DNA from: Croceitalea marina
Lineage (GTDB): Bacteria > Bacteroidota > Bacteroidia > Flavobacteriales > Flavobacteriaceae
Assembly: GCF_042684265.1 (NCBI RefSeq)
Contig: NZ_JBHULB010000008.1
Coordinates: forward strand, 186,001-250,000
Reading direction: 5' to 3'
Length of the DNA: 64,000 nucleotides
A program made the position numbers and the translations under genes. The notes beneath the pieces are model-generated. The model was not told where the DNA came from and ran no database searches. It worked only from the letters and a program-made list of their open reading frames with translations. Every line of letters begins with the position of its first letter. The stretch's first letter is position 1. Positions 43,672 to 52,345 of this stretch are shown in pieces.

Positions 43672-44653
43672 TTTTTTCTTCTTTTAAGTTTCTAGCAACA
43701 CTTTTTCTCATAGAAGACAATGTTGCATTTAATTCAAATCCTAATAGCAGAATATTAGAATTAAGCCAAATAAACACCATTAAAATTAATAATCCTCCTA
43801 AAGCGCCATACAATTCATTGTAACGGGCAAATTTTTCAACATAAACTCCGAATAAGTAAGAGGTTAAAACGAACAGAAGTGTAGTCATTAAGGCGCCGGC
43901 TGAAAAAAAGCGAGCTTTTCTACCTTCTACGGTTCCGAAATAATAAAGTATGGCCGTTGTTATGTATGAAAAGAGCATAAAGAATAAAACCTTTGCAACC
44001 TGTATACCTAGGTAATCACCTTCTTTTACATCATATCCATATGCCTTTCCAAAATATTCTGAAGTGTACTCTACAACGTAAAATTCAACATAAACAAAAA
44101 CAACCGCCCCTACTATCAACAAAATTGAAAGTAAAAGACCCACCATTAAAGCATAGATATACTGCCTAAAAAAATTTCGCGTCAATTCTATATGATAAGA
44201 ATTTTCAAACCCACTAAATATGGCGTTCACTCCATTCGCCACTAAAAAGATAGAGATGATAAAAGCTGAGGATAAAAGACCTCCTCTTTTTTGGTCCTTT
44301 ATTTGTTGATAGATATCACTAAAATAATCACTGGTTGCAGAGGGCAGAAAAGATTCTAAAAAAATAAGGAACTGGGCGTCAAAACCTTCATTTCCGGCAC
44401 TCACATAAGGCACCACAAAGGGGATTAGGGTAACAAAAAAAATCATAAGCGGAAAAAGCGCCATAAAAAGGCTAAATGCAATGGAACTAGCCCTTGTAGA
44501 TAAGGTGCCTTGAACAATGCCGACAATGTAAATTTCAATTAAATCATAAAGCGAAAGACCTTCGAAAGCAGGTAGTTTTACCTTTTTAAGTAAACGCACC
44601 AGTAAATTAATAACCGGTATTTTATCTAGTCTTTCCTCTATGGATTCAGACAT
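43661..44653 (-). CDS. YihY/BrkB family inner-membrane protein
   Basis: This 330-residue protein has six or so membrane segments and the YihY/virulence-factor-BrkB signatures: TLSTRASSIAFSLFMALFPLMIFF near residue 60, a periplasmic region with LESFLPSATSDYFSDIYQQI, and LYGALGGLLILMVFIWLNSNILLLG near 280-305. Although once called ribonuclease BN, the family is not the RNase; its role is unclear and may be in transport or lipid export. It lies 2 bp after nadC, which suggests one transcript. Confidence 0.95.
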   Translation of the reverse strand: MSESIEERLDKIPVINLLVRLLKKVKLPAFEGLSLYDLIEIYIVGIVQGTLSTRASSIAFSLFMALFPLMIFFVTLIPFVVPYVSAGNEGFDAQFLIFLESFLPSATSDYFSDIYQQIKDQKRGGLLSSAFIISIFLVANGVNAIFSGFENSYHIELTRNFFRQYIYALMVGLLLSILLIVGAVVFVYVEFYVVEYTSEYFGKAYGYDVKEGDYLGIQVAKVLFFMLFSYITTAILYYFGTVEGRKARFFSAGALMTTLLFVLTSYLFGVYVEKFARYNELYGALGGLLILMVFIWLNSNILLLGFELNATLSSMRKSVARNLKEEKIEN

Positions 44654-44655
44654 TT

Positions 44656-45513
44656 TTAAACGGCTTTTAAGCTAAGGTCCATATTATAAACAGAATGGGT
44701 TAGGGCCCCAGAAGAAATATAGTCTACTCCACATTCTGCATAAGCTCTAATGGTCTTCTCATTAATACCCCCAGAAGACTCGGTCAAACACTTGCCGTTA
44801 ATTAAAGCAACGGCTTTTCGAGTGTCTTCGTAATTAAAATTATCGATTAAAATTCTATAAACCCCATCAGATGCTATAATCTCTTTTATTTCTCCTAAGT
44901 TTCTAGCTTCAACAATAATTTTTAAATCCCTTCCGGTTTCCTTTAGGTAAGCCTTGGTCTTGTTGATTGCTTTGGTCAATCCACCAGCAAAATCGATATG
45001 ATTATCTTTCAACATTATCATGTCATATAAAGCGAAGCGATGATTTTCTCCTCCCCCAATCTTAACGGCCCATTTTTCGAGAGCTCGAATACCCGGAGTT
45101 GTCTTTCTGGTATCCAAAATTTTAGTACCCGTACCTTTCAAAAGCCCAACAAAAAAATTCGTTTTAGTGGCAATAGCACTCATTCGCTGCATTGCATTTA
45201 AAACCAAACGTTCCGCTTTTAAAATACTTTGTGAACTTCCGGAGACATAAAAAGCAATATCTCCATGTTCCACCATATCGCCATCTTTTAAAAGTTCTTC
45301 TATTTTTAGATTTTCATCAACATATTTAAAAACTTGTTTTGCAAAATCAATACCTGCTATCACACCTGTATCTTTAACCAAAAGCTTAGCTTTACCTGTG
45401 GCGGAATCAGGTATACATGCTAACGAACTATGGTCTCCGTCACCTACGTCTTCGCGAATGGCATTTGCAATAATTAACTGCAGTTCTTTATTAAATTGTT
45501 CTTCTGAAATCAT
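44656..45513 (-). CDS. nadC: Nicotinate-nucleotide pyrophosphorylase (quinolinate phosphoribosyltransferase)
   Basis: NadC makes nicotinate mononucleotide from quinolinate and PRPP in de novo NAD synthesis. The 285-residue sequence has REDVGDGDHSS near the N-terminus, LDTRKTTPGIRALEKWAVKIGGGENHRFAL (the PRPP/quinolinate site, cited here in part as TRKTTPGIR and GGGENHR), and MLKDNHI. The C-terminal TESSGGINEKTIRAYAECGVDYIS holds the phosphate-binding loop. It is first in the nadC-YihY-DUF2147-priA operon, divergent from rlmH. Confidence 0.97.
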   Translation of the reverse strand: MISEEQFNKELQLIIANAIREDVGDGDHSSLACIPDSATGKAKLLVKDTGVIAGIDFAKQVFKYVDENLKIEELLKDGDMVEHGDIAFYVSGSSQSILKAERLVLNAMQRMSAIATKTNFFVGLLKGTGTKILDTRKTTPGIRALEKWAVKIGGGENHRFALYDMIMLKDNHIDFAGGLTKAINKTKAYLKETGRDLKIIVEARNLGEIKEIIASDGVYRILIDNFNYEDTRKAVALINGKCLTESSGGINEKTIRAYAECGVDYISSGALTHSVYNMDLSLKAV

Positions 45514-45578
45514 TGTTGCAATCGAATTTGAGCTAAAATACTAAAAACGGAATCGAAAACAGTGTCGCATACAAATAC

Positions 45579-45586
45579 TACTTTTG
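45579..45586 (+). promoter_or_regulatory. Predicted -7 element of the rlmH promoter
   Basis: TACTTTTG matches TAnnTTTG exactly and lies 18 bp before the rlmH GTG start, so the leader would be only ~12 nt. No TTG stands at the expected distance upstream. Confidence 0.45.
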
Positions 45587-45604
45587 AAAAAATAATAAAA
45601 GTCT

Positions 45605-46078
45605 GTGACCATAAGATTAATCGCCATAGGAAAAACTGATAATACGGAATTGCAAAACTTAATTGCAGATTATGTGAAAAGACTTGGTCATTACATTAAG
45701 TTTGAGCTGGACATTATTCCTGACCTGAAAAATGCCAAAAACCTCTCGGAAGAACAGCAAAAACAGAAAGAAGGAGAGCTTATTCTCAAAAAAATCACCA
45801 CTTCTGATGTTCTTGTATTATTAGATGAAAAGGGAAAGCAATTTTCAAGTAAAGAATTCGCTAACGTACTACAAAAGCGTATGAACAGCGGGATTAAAAA
45901 ACTAATTTTTACAATTGGCGGACCTTATGGGTTTAGTGATGAGGTATACTCAAGAGCCGACCAAAAAATAAGTCTTTCTAAAATGACCTTCTCGCACCAA
46001 ATGGTACGCTTATTTGTTGTCGAACAAATCTATAGAGCTTTTACTATTCTTAGAAACGAACCCTACCATCATGATTAA
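45605..46078 (+). CDS. rlmH: 23S rRNA (pseudouridine1915-N3)-methyltransferase RlmH
   Basis: RlmH methylates pseudouridine 1915 in helix 69 of 23S rRNA on assembled 70S ribosomes. The 157-residue SPOUT protein has the N-terminal IRLIAIGKTDN, the SAM-knot segment FTIGGPYGFSDEVY, and the C-terminal SLSKMTFSHQMVRLFVVEQIYRAF and NEPYHHD. The start is GTG, chosen because it gives the family N-terminus and no ATG lies nearby. It overlaps the next small gene by 8 bp. Confidence 0.97.
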   Translation: MTIRLIAIGKTDNTELQNLIADYVKRLGHYIKFELDIIPDLKNAKNLSEEQQKQKEGELILKKITTSDVLVLLDEKGKQFSSKEFANVLQKRMNSGIKKLIFTIGGPYGFSDEVYSRADQKISLSKMTFSHQMVRLFVVEQIYRAFTILRNEPYHHD

Positions 46079-46262
46079 ATTTATACTTATTATTATAGTT
46101 GGGGCTTTTTTCGTTTGGATAGCTAAAAAAAATAGAAAGAATGCGAATGAAAATGCTCAGGTCTCAAACGCTAAATATTGGATATGGTTTGTTGTCGGGT
46201 TACTGTATATTGGGGTTGGATTCTATTACTTGGTGGGAGCTTTAATTGAAACGACCAAATAA
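46071..46262 (+). CDS. Small two-helix membrane protein of unknown function
   Basis: This 63-residue protein starts at the ATG at 46071 within the last codons of rlmH (8 bp overlap); longer in-frame starts would lie inside rlmH and are unlikely. It has membrane helices at residues ~3-17 and ~36-58, separated by a basic and Asn-rich loop (KKNRKNANENAQ). No family is recognised. The overlap suggests translational coupling with rlmH. Confidence 0.65.
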   Translation: MIKFILIIIVGAFFVWIAKKNRKNANENAQVSNAKYWIWFVVGLLYIGVGFYYLVGALIETTK

Positions 46263-46300
46263 TTTCAATCCCTTGTAATACCCAACCCATTTAATTCCTG

Positions 46301-48193
46301 CTAATAAAGTACCCTGAACTTAATCGTGTGTTCAACACTTTTTAAGGCCTTAATCACTTCTTTGTTATATTCTTTATCTAAATCTGAAATTACATAACCA
46401 ACCTCAGGGTCTGTAGAAAGATACTGCCCGGTAATATTCATTTCGTATTTCGCCAAAACCTCATTGATTTTTGCCATTACGCCAGGTACATTCTTATGAA
46501 TATGTAGAAAACGATGCGCCTTATTTTGTTTTGGTAATCGAATGTTGGGGAAATTTACAGCATCGACCGTGTTACCAGAATTAATATAATCCATAATTTT
46601 ATTGGGCACAAAGTCGGCAATATCACGCTGTGCTTCTTCCGTACTTCCTCCAATATGAGGGGTAAGTATCACATTTTCTAAACCTTGCAATTCAGTTGTA
46701 AATTCACCATTTGCCCTAGGCTCTTCTGGGTAAACATCAACCGCGGCACCTCCAAGCTTACCGCTTTTAAGTGCATTTGCCAAGGCCGGAATGTCTACAA
46801 CAAAACCACGAGCAAGATTTATTAGAATTGCCCCATCGCGCATTTGGTTAATTTCTCGTTCACCTATAAAATTCTTATTTGCTTTGTTGTCATCGATATG
46901 AAGGGTAACCACATCGGAAACCGACAACAAATCTTCCAGGGAGCTGCATTTTATAGCATTTCCTAAAGCTAATTGGTCTGCGACGTCATAGTAATATACT
47001 CGCATGCCAATGGCTTCGGCCAAGACAGAAAGTTGTTTGCCAATATTTCCATAACCTACAATTCCTAAATTCTTGCCTCGTACTTCTTGAGAGTTCAATG
47101 CAGTTTTAAACCATTGTCCCCTATGAATTTCAGAACTTCGCGCAAATATGCTTCGTTTTAGCATTATAATTTGGCCAATTGCCAACTCTACCACCGACCT
47201 GGTATTACTATATGGTGCATTAAAAACAACTACGCCTTTCTTTTTTGCCGCTTCTAAAGCGATTTGCGTGGTACCGATACAAAATGCCCCAACAGCCAAC
47301 AATTTATCGGCAGCTTCCAATACTTTTTCGGTCACCTGAGTCTTCGAACGAATACCCAGTACATGTACTCCTTTAATGCGCTCAACAAGCTCCTCTTCAG
47401 GAATGCTATGCTTTACCAATTCTACAGAGAAACCATCTTCCGATAGATTTTCAAAAGCATCTGGATGCACATTTTCCAACAAAAGAATTTTTATTCTGTT
47501 TTTAGGGTATGATACTTTTCTTGGTAAATCGTTCACAAATAAAAATTCATTAAGGTTAGGAGTAATAAAATCGGCATTTTCTGTAGCTTTCTCACGATGA
47601 ACGTTTTCGGTATAGGCGAAAAACTTATCTGCTATACCTGCCTCTCGCATGACATAATCACTATACCCATCGCCAATAACCTGAACTTCACCGTCAAGGT
47701 TCAAAGTTTTTAAGCATTCTATCTTACCATTATGTGAAGAGAGTACATTGGTTTCATCAAAACCTACAATGTTTCCATCTTCGTCAAACTTAAAGGTATT
47801 GGCATACACACGTTCTGAAGGAATATCATAAGCTGCAACTATGGGGTCAATAAACTCTTTAAACCCACAAGAGATCACATAAATATCATCAGCATATTCT
47901 TGAAAAAACTCTTTGTTCTCCTCAATGGATTTGGAGATTTTCTGCTTTAATTCCGAAACAAGGCCTTCTAAATCATCTTTATGGGCGTTTAGTAACTTAA
48001 TTCTGCGCTCCAAAGACTCTGTAAAAGAAATGTCACCATCAATACCAAGATTGGTAATATCTTGTATTTCTTTTAGTACTTCATCTTTGTTGGCTTTATT
48101 TCTAAGCGTCATTTCCGCCAATACATCCAGGGCTTCGACACGAGTTAAAGTGCTATCAAAATCAAAAACATATTTCCTTCCTTCCTCAACCAT
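46301..48193 (-). CDS. serA: Fused phosphoserine phosphatase-phosphoglycerate dehydrogenase (SerB-SerA)
   Basis: This 630-residue protein joins two steps of serine synthesis. Residues 1-225 form a phosphoserine-phosphatase-like HAD domain: motif I FDFDSTLT (Asp11, Asp13), motif II VISCGF, and motif IV VIGDGYSDYVMREAG. From ~240 follows D-3-phosphoglycerate dehydrogenase with the Rossmann motif GIVGYGNIGKQL, catalytic His in LTPHIGGSTEEAQ, and a C-terminal ACT domain (VPGVMAKINEVLAKYEMNI) for serine feedback. The start is ATG 48193; an upstream TTG adds only four residues. Both active sites appear intact. serC is not in the window. Confidence 0.93.
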   Translation of the reverse strand: MVEEGRKYVFDFDSTLTRVEALDVLAEMTLRNKANKDEVLKEIQDITNLGIDGDISFTESLERRIKLLNAHKDDLEGLVSELKQKISKSIEENKEFFQEYADDIYVISCGFKEFIDPIVAAYDIPSERVYANTFKFDEDGNIVGFDETNVLSSHNGKIECLKTLNLDGEVQVIGDGYSDYVMREAGIADKFFAYTENVHREKATENADFITPNLNEFLFVNDLPRKVSYPKNRIKILLLENVHPDAFENLSEDGFSVELVKHSIPEEELVERIKGVHVLGIRSKTQVTEKVLEAADKLLAVGAFCIGTTQIALEAAKKKGVVVFNAPYSNTRSVVELAIGQIIMLKRSIFARSSEIHRGQWFKTALNSQEVRGKNLGIVGYGNIGKQLSVLAEAIGMRVYYYDVADQLALGNAIKCSSLEDLLSVSDVVTLHIDDNKANKNFIGEREINQMRDGAILINLARGFVVDIPALANALKSGKLGGAAVDVYPEEPRANGEFTTELQGLENVILTPHIGGSTEEAQRDIADFVPNKIMDYINSGNTVDAVNFPNIRLPKQNKAHRFLHIHKNVPGVMAKINEVLAKYEMNITGQYLSTDPEVGYVISDLDKEYNKEVIKALKSVEHTIKFRVLY

Positions 48194-48292
48194 TATTGCT
48201 GACAATTAAAGGCTAAAAATAAACATTAAATCCAACGGGGGATTTGAACCTTTAAAAAAAAATGTTTTGTTTCAGAATTCGTCAAAAACACT

Positions 48293-48339
48293 AAAATATC
48301 ATCATTAAAAAGCGGCTAAAAAAACGAAAATGATATTTT
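48293..48339. repeat. Inverted repeat downstream of the ICMT-like gene
   Basis: AAAATATCAT (48293-48302) and ATGATATTTT (48330-48339) are perfect 10-bp inverted copies around a 27-base loop that contains AAGCGGCT. It is between the ends of the ICMT-like gene (minus) and the start of serA (minus). It may be a weak terminator or an operator for the serA promoter; there is no proper T-tail. Confidence 0.4.
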
Positions 48340-48356
48340 CGGCATTTCAAAAGTCG

Positions 48357-48809
48357 TTAAAACCACCTTCGTGTTGCTTTTAAATAAAGCTTGTATTCTT
48401 TTCCAAAAATTTTGAGCAGTGCTTCTTCCTCGTGTCTAATTTGAAAATGGTTCATGTAGTACACAAAACCAGCCAAAATCAAGGTATTGAATGCATTACC
48501 TAACTTCAAGGCAAAAGCAATCAAAAAAAGTAACATCCCCAAATACATGGGGTTTCTGGTAAACCGAAATATCCCACTGGTTACCAAAACATTGGCCTTT
48601 TCTGGATTCAAAGGATCTACGGTGGTCTTTTTTCTATAAAACTGGATGATGGCGATACTAACTACCAAAAAGCCTAGACCAAGCACAACGAAGGCCAAAA
48701 TTTCACGGCCAAAAAACTCAAACTCACCTACTGGCAGGTATTTGGCCAGTAAAAAAAGGGCAGATCCAAAAATCAAAGCAACCAACGCTGGTGGTATTTT
48801 AAATTTCAT
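48357..48809 (-). CDS. Isoprenylcysteine carboxyl methyltransferase (ICMT)-like membrane protein
   Basis: This 150-residue protein has four membrane segments and the signature RFTRNPMYLGMLLFLIAF (residues ~84-101) plus the C-terminal HEEEALLKIFGKEYKLYLKATRRWF, both typical of the phospholipid methyltransferase/ICMT-like PEMT superfamily. Bacterial members methylate small lipophilic molecules or are of unknown substrate; they do not modify prenylated proteins. The start is ATG at 48809. It is divergent from the RdgB-like gene, ~45 bp between start codons. Confidence 0.9.
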   Translation of the reverse strand: MKFKIPPALVALIFGSALFLLAKYLPVGEFEFFGREILAFVVLGLGFLVVSIAIIQFYRKKTTVDPLNPEKANVLVTSGIFRFTRNPMYLGMLLFLIAFALKLGNAFNTLILAGFVYYMNHFQIRHEEEALLKIFGKEYKLYLKATRRWF

Positions 48810-48853
48810 GGCCCTAAAATACTACTTTAGCAATCAAATTATAGTTGAAACTT

Positions 48854-49429
48854 ATGGAATTGGTCTTTGCCACCCACAATCAAAATAAATTTGGAGAGGT
48901 ACTAAAGCTTATGCCGAAACACATTAAACTTTTATCGTTAGATATGATTGATTGCTGTGATGAAATCGAAGAAATAGGAAAAACACTTGAAGAAAACGCA
49001 AAAATAAAGGCAGATTTTGTTTCCAGAAACTATGGTTATAACTGTTTTTCTGATGATACAGGCCTTCTAGTGGATGCTTTGAACGGCGAACCTGGTGTTT
49101 ATACGGCTAGATATGGTGGTTTGGCAAAAGACGCCAATGCCAATATGGATAAGCTACTTTCTAACCTTAAAGACAACAAAAATAGAAAGGCCCACTTTAA
49201 GACCGCTATAGCCTTGAACCTAGATTCAAATTCCTATATTTTTGAAGGGATTGTAGAAGGTACTATTGCCAAAGATAAGCGGGGTGAAAAAGGCTTTGGT
49301 TATGACCCAGTATTTGTTCCTGACGGTTATCAAAAAACCTTTGCTGAATTACCTTTGGCAATTAAAAATGAGATAAGTCATCGTGGTAGGGCCATTCAAA
49401 AACTTATTACTTTTCTGCAAAGTAGTTAA
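48854..49429 (+). CDS. rdgB: Non-canonical purine NTP pyrophosphatase (RdgB/HAM1 family)
   Basis: This enzyme removes dITP, XTP and similar deaminated nucleotides from the pool. The 191-residue protein starts MELVFATHNQNKFGEV (family signature FATxNxxK) and contains SDDTGLLVDALNGEPGVYTARYGG and RGEKGFGYDPVFVP, and ends with SHRGRAI. An in-frame TTG 9 bp earlier is less likely than the ATG, which gives the proper N-terminus. A near-consensus -7 element (TACTTTAG, 48833-48840) sits 13 bp upstream. Confidence 0.96.
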   Translation: MELVFATHNQNKFGEVLKLMPKHIKLLSLDMIDCCDEIEEIGKTLEENAKIKADFVSRNYGYNCFSDDTGLLVDALNGEPGVYTARYGGLAKDANANMDKLLSNLKDNKNRKAHFKTAIALNLDSNSYIFEGIVEGTIAKDKRGEKGFGYDPVFVPDGYQKTFAELPLAIKNEISHRGRAIQKLITFLQSS

Positions 49430-49480
49430 GCCATAATCATGGTAGTTTGAATAAATACTGGTTTACAAATTAATTAACAG

Positions 49481-49592
49481 TACCTTTGCCGAAAATTTAA
49501 CGCCGCCGGTATGGCAGGTGTTGTCATGAGCCTCGGTTTATAGGAAACAATCGCTCTATTCAACACACATATTTGCGATTACTATAAACATT
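49481..49592 (+). promoter_or_regulatory. Promoter and structured 5' leader of the DEAD-box helicase gene
   Basis: TACCTTTG (49481-49488) is a perfect -7 element. Transcription would start near 49495, giving a leader of ~98 nt, unusually long for this window. It is GC-richer than the surroundings and can form CCG...CGG enclosing GGC...GCC (about 49504-49537), a GTTT-ATAGG-AAAC hairpin (49537-49549), and a GTGTTG / CAACAC long-range pair (49519-49524 with 49560-49565). It may act as a temperature-responsive or autoregulatory leader, as in cold-shock helicases; this is inference. Confidence 0.45.
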
Positions 49593-51383
49593 ATGTCAAA
49601 ATTTGAAAGTTTGGGGCTTCAAAAGTCCCTTTTGTCTGCTATTACAGATTTAGGATTTGAAAATCCTTCCGAAGTTCAAGAAAAAGCAATTCCAATTTTA
49701 TTAGAAGATGATACTGATCTAGTCGCCTTGGCTCAGACCGGTACGGGTAAAACAGCCGCCTTTGGTTTTCCGCTTATTCAAAAAATTGATTCAGCAAGCA
49801 GAACTACCCAAGGCTTAATATTATCACCTACTAGAGAACTGTGCTTGCAGATTACTAATGAGATGCAGCTCTATTCAAAATATGAAAAAGGAGTTAACAT
49901 TGTTGCCATTTATGGAGGGGCAAGTATTTCAGATCAAGCGAGACAAATTAAAAAGGGAGCTCAGATCGTTGTAGCTACTCCCGGTCGTATGAAAGATATG
50001 ATCGGGCGAGGTATGGTCGATATTTCTAAAATAGACTACTGTATTCTTGATGAAGCAGATGAAATGTTAAACATGGGATTCTTTGAAGATATTAAAGATA
50101 TCCTCTCCAACACTCCTAAAGAAAAATCTACGTGGTTATTCTCGGCAACCATGCCGAGAGAAGTCTCTACTATCGCCAAAAAGTTTATGCACAGCCCAAA
50201 AGAAATTACGGTTGGTGCAAAAAACTCTGGCGCGAGCACCGTTCAGCATGAATATTACGTTGTCAGTGGCCGTGACCGTTACCCTGCATTGAAACGTTTG
50301 GCAGATGCCAATCCAGGCATCTTCTCGGTTATTTTTTGCAGAACAAAGCGCGATACCCAAAGGGTCGCTGAAAAGTTGATAGAAGATGGTTATAATGCTG
50401 GCGCACTACATGGTGACTTAAGTCAAAATCAGCGTGACCTAGTGATGAATTCCTTCCGTAAAAAACAAATACAAATGCTTGTGGCTACAGATGTAGCCGC
50501 GCGTGGTATTGATGTAGATGATATTACCCATGTTATTAATTACCAATTACCAGATGAAATCGAAACCTATACCCATAGAAGTGGTCGTACAGGTAGGGCC
50601 GGAAAATCTGGTATTTCAATGGTTATTGTTACGCGTAGTGAAATGCGAAAAATCAATGCTATCGAGCGCAAAATCGGACAAGAATTCTTGGAGATGAAAA
50701 TCCCTACCGGGATACAAATCTGTGAAATTCAACTCTATCACTTGGTTAACAAAATTAAAGATACAAAGGTCAATGAAGAGATTGATGTTTATCTACCCGC
50801 CATCAATAATGTTCTTGAAGGTATAGATAGAGACGAACTTATTAAAAAAATAGTTTCTGTAGAATTTACACGCTTCTTTACGTATTATAACAAAACAAGA
50901 GATCTTAATTCAGATGACAGGTCTAATAAAAGAGAGCGTGGTGAATCTCGTGATTCCGGCGAAATTCCAAAAGACGGTTCAGTTCGTTATTTCATTAATG
51001 TTGGTGAACGTGACAACTATGATTGGATGTCTCTAAAAGACTTTTTAAGAGATACTTTAGATTTGGATAAAGATGATATCTACAAGGTAGATACCAAGGA
51101 TACTTTCTCTTTTTTCAATACAGACGCTAAGTTTACCCCTCTTATTTTAGAAACCTTTTCAGATTTTAAAGTCGATGGTCGTTTTGTCAACGTTGAAGTT
51201 TCAAAGAGCCCTGGAGGCAGTGGACGCGGTGGCGGACGAAACAGAGGTAGTGGAGGTGGAAGAAGAGACCGCAAAAAAGGTGGTTTTGGCGGTGGCGGAA
51301 GAAAAGACCGTAATTCTTCTTTTAAAGGCGGTAAAAGCGGTGGAGGTAAGAGCAAGAGTAAAAAGAATAAGGGGTTCTATTAG
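49593..51383 (+). CDS. DEAD-box ATP-dependent RNA helicase
   Basis: This 596-residue helicase has the Q-motif region FESLGLQKSLLSAITDLGF, Walker A AQTGTGKTAAF (residues ~48-58), PTRELCLQ, DEAD, SAT, and the C-terminal RecA motifs ATDVAARGIDV and HRSGRTGRAGKSG. After the core comes a DbpA/CsdA-type RNA-binding domain (about 465-535), then a tail of ~60 residues rich in Gly, Arg, Lys and Ser. The layout is that of cold-shock/ribosome-assembly helicases such as CsdA. The gene has a long structured leader. No neighbour gives further clues. Confidence 0.96.
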   Translation: MSKFESLGLQKSLLSAITDLGFENPSEVQEKAIPILLEDDTDLVALAQTGTGKTAAFGFPLIQKIDSASRTTQGLILSPTRELCLQITNEMQLYSKYEKGVNIVAIYGGASISDQARQIKKGAQIVVATPGRMKDMIGRGMVDISKIDYCILDEADEMLNMGFFEDIKDILSNTPKEKSTWLFSATMPREVSTIAKKFMHSPKEITVGAKNSGASTVQHEYYVVSGRDRYPALKRLADANPGIFSVIFCRTKRDTQRVAEKLIEDGYNAGALHGDLSQNQRDLVMNSFRKKQIQMLVATDVAARGIDVDDITHVINYQLPDEIETYTHRSGRTGRAGKSGISMVIVTRSEMRKINAIERKIGQEFLEMKIPTGIQICEIQLYHLVNKIKDTKVNEEIDVYLPAINNVLEGIDRDELIKKIVSVEFTRFFTYYNKTRDLNSDDRSNKRERGESRDSGEIPKDGSVRYFINVGERDNYDWMSLKDFLRDTLDLDKDDIYKVDTKDTFSFFNTDAKFTPLILETFSDFKVDGRFVNVEVSKSPGGSGRGGGRNRGSGGGRRDRKKGGFGGGGRKDRNSSFKGGKSGGGKSKSKKNKGFY

Positions 51384-51461
51384 TTAAGAGCTTCCCAAAA
51401 TGTCTATATAATCTTAGCTTTATTTTCTTTGTTTCGTATTTTTAGCGGAGAAAATTGCTTC

Positions 51462-52232
51462 ATGAAGAAACTTTTACCCCTTGTTTTAGTGTTATGCTGC
51501 TTTGTCGGTTTTGCCCAAGAAGAAAACGAAATGGAGCAAGAGCTTCAAGCTACAGTAATAAATGCTCAGACGGATTTTCCTCTAGAAAGTGTTCATGTTA
51601 TTAACCTGAATAAAGTAAAAGGAACTATTACCAATAAAAAAGGGGAATTTACTATAACAGCATCGGTGAACGATACGCTGTACCTCACCTATTTAGGTTT
51701 TAAACCTCAAAAAGTCAAAGTCACCAATGATATGTTCAAATTTGAGGATACCAAAATTTCTTTGACCGAACTAGCCTTTGCGCTAGAGGGGGTAACGGTA
51801 AGACCATACCAGTTAACAGGATATCTCGAAATCGATGTGAAAAATCTTCCCATCAACGATGCATACCAGTATAGTATTTCGGGGCTTAATAAGAGTTATG
51901 AGGCCGGCAATAAAAACCCTAGTGCCGTCACAAAAGTTCTTGGCGCTATTTTAAATCCTGCAGATTTATTACGAAATCTTTTTGGTAAAAAACCACGTCA
52001 AATGCGAAAGTTGCAGCAAATGAAACAAGACGACGATATTCGGAATTTGCTGGCATCTAAATTCGACAGAGAAACACTCACTGAGCTATTACAAATAGAA
52101 AAAATGGACATTGATGACATTTTGAACAACTGTAATTACTCCAAATCATTTATCACTACAGCAAACGACCTTCAGATTTTAGACGCCATCAGCAGCTGTT
52201 ATGAAGAATATAAAGTTCTGAATAGGAAGTAG
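51462..52232 (+). CDS. Secreted protein with CarboxypepD_reg-like domain
   Basis: This 256-residue protein has a signal peptide (MKKLLPLVLVLCCFVGFAQ) and then a single carboxypeptidase-regulatory-like beta domain (residues ~27-105, VINAQTDFPLESVHVINLNK and GTITNKKGEFTITA), as at the N-terminus of TonB receptors but without a barrel. The C-terminal ~150 residues are helical and basic (KKPRQMRKLQQMKQDDDIRN). I chose ATG 51462 because the longer frame begins at an unlikely codon upstream of the signal. The function is unknown; homologues without a barrel are common in flavobacteria. Confidence 0.85.
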   Translation: MKKLLPLVLVLCCFVGFAQEENEMEQELQATVINAQTDFPLESVHVINLNKVKGTITNKKGEFTITASVNDTLYLTYLGFKPQKVKVTNDMFKFEDTKISLTELAFALEGVTVRPYQLTGYLEIDVKNLPINDAYQYSISGLNKSYEAGNKNPSAVTKVLGAILNPADLLRNLFGKKPRQMRKLQQMKQDDDIRNLLASKFDRETLTELLQIEKMDIDDILNNCNYSKSFITTANDLQILDAISSCYEEYKVLNRK

Positions 52233-52345
52233 TTCCAATCCTAAAATCATTAGATATTAAAAGCTTCACTGCAAGGGTTAATGTCGATATAAATAAATTT
52301 TATATTTCCGTAAGCATTTTATAGCTTTAAACAAATTCCCTGAAG

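Noticed and set aside
48222..48260. A tRNA-like 3' part on the minus strand (GGTTCAAATCCCCC)
   Set aside because: The T-loop look-alike TTCAAAT is present, but the T-stem does not pair (AAAGG against CCCCC), and there is no acceptor, D or anticodon arm.
51080..51387. Pro/Leu-rich and Val/Glu-rich open frames over the helicase tail
   Set aside because: They are by-products of the Gly/Arg repeat codons (GGT/GGC) read in other frames.
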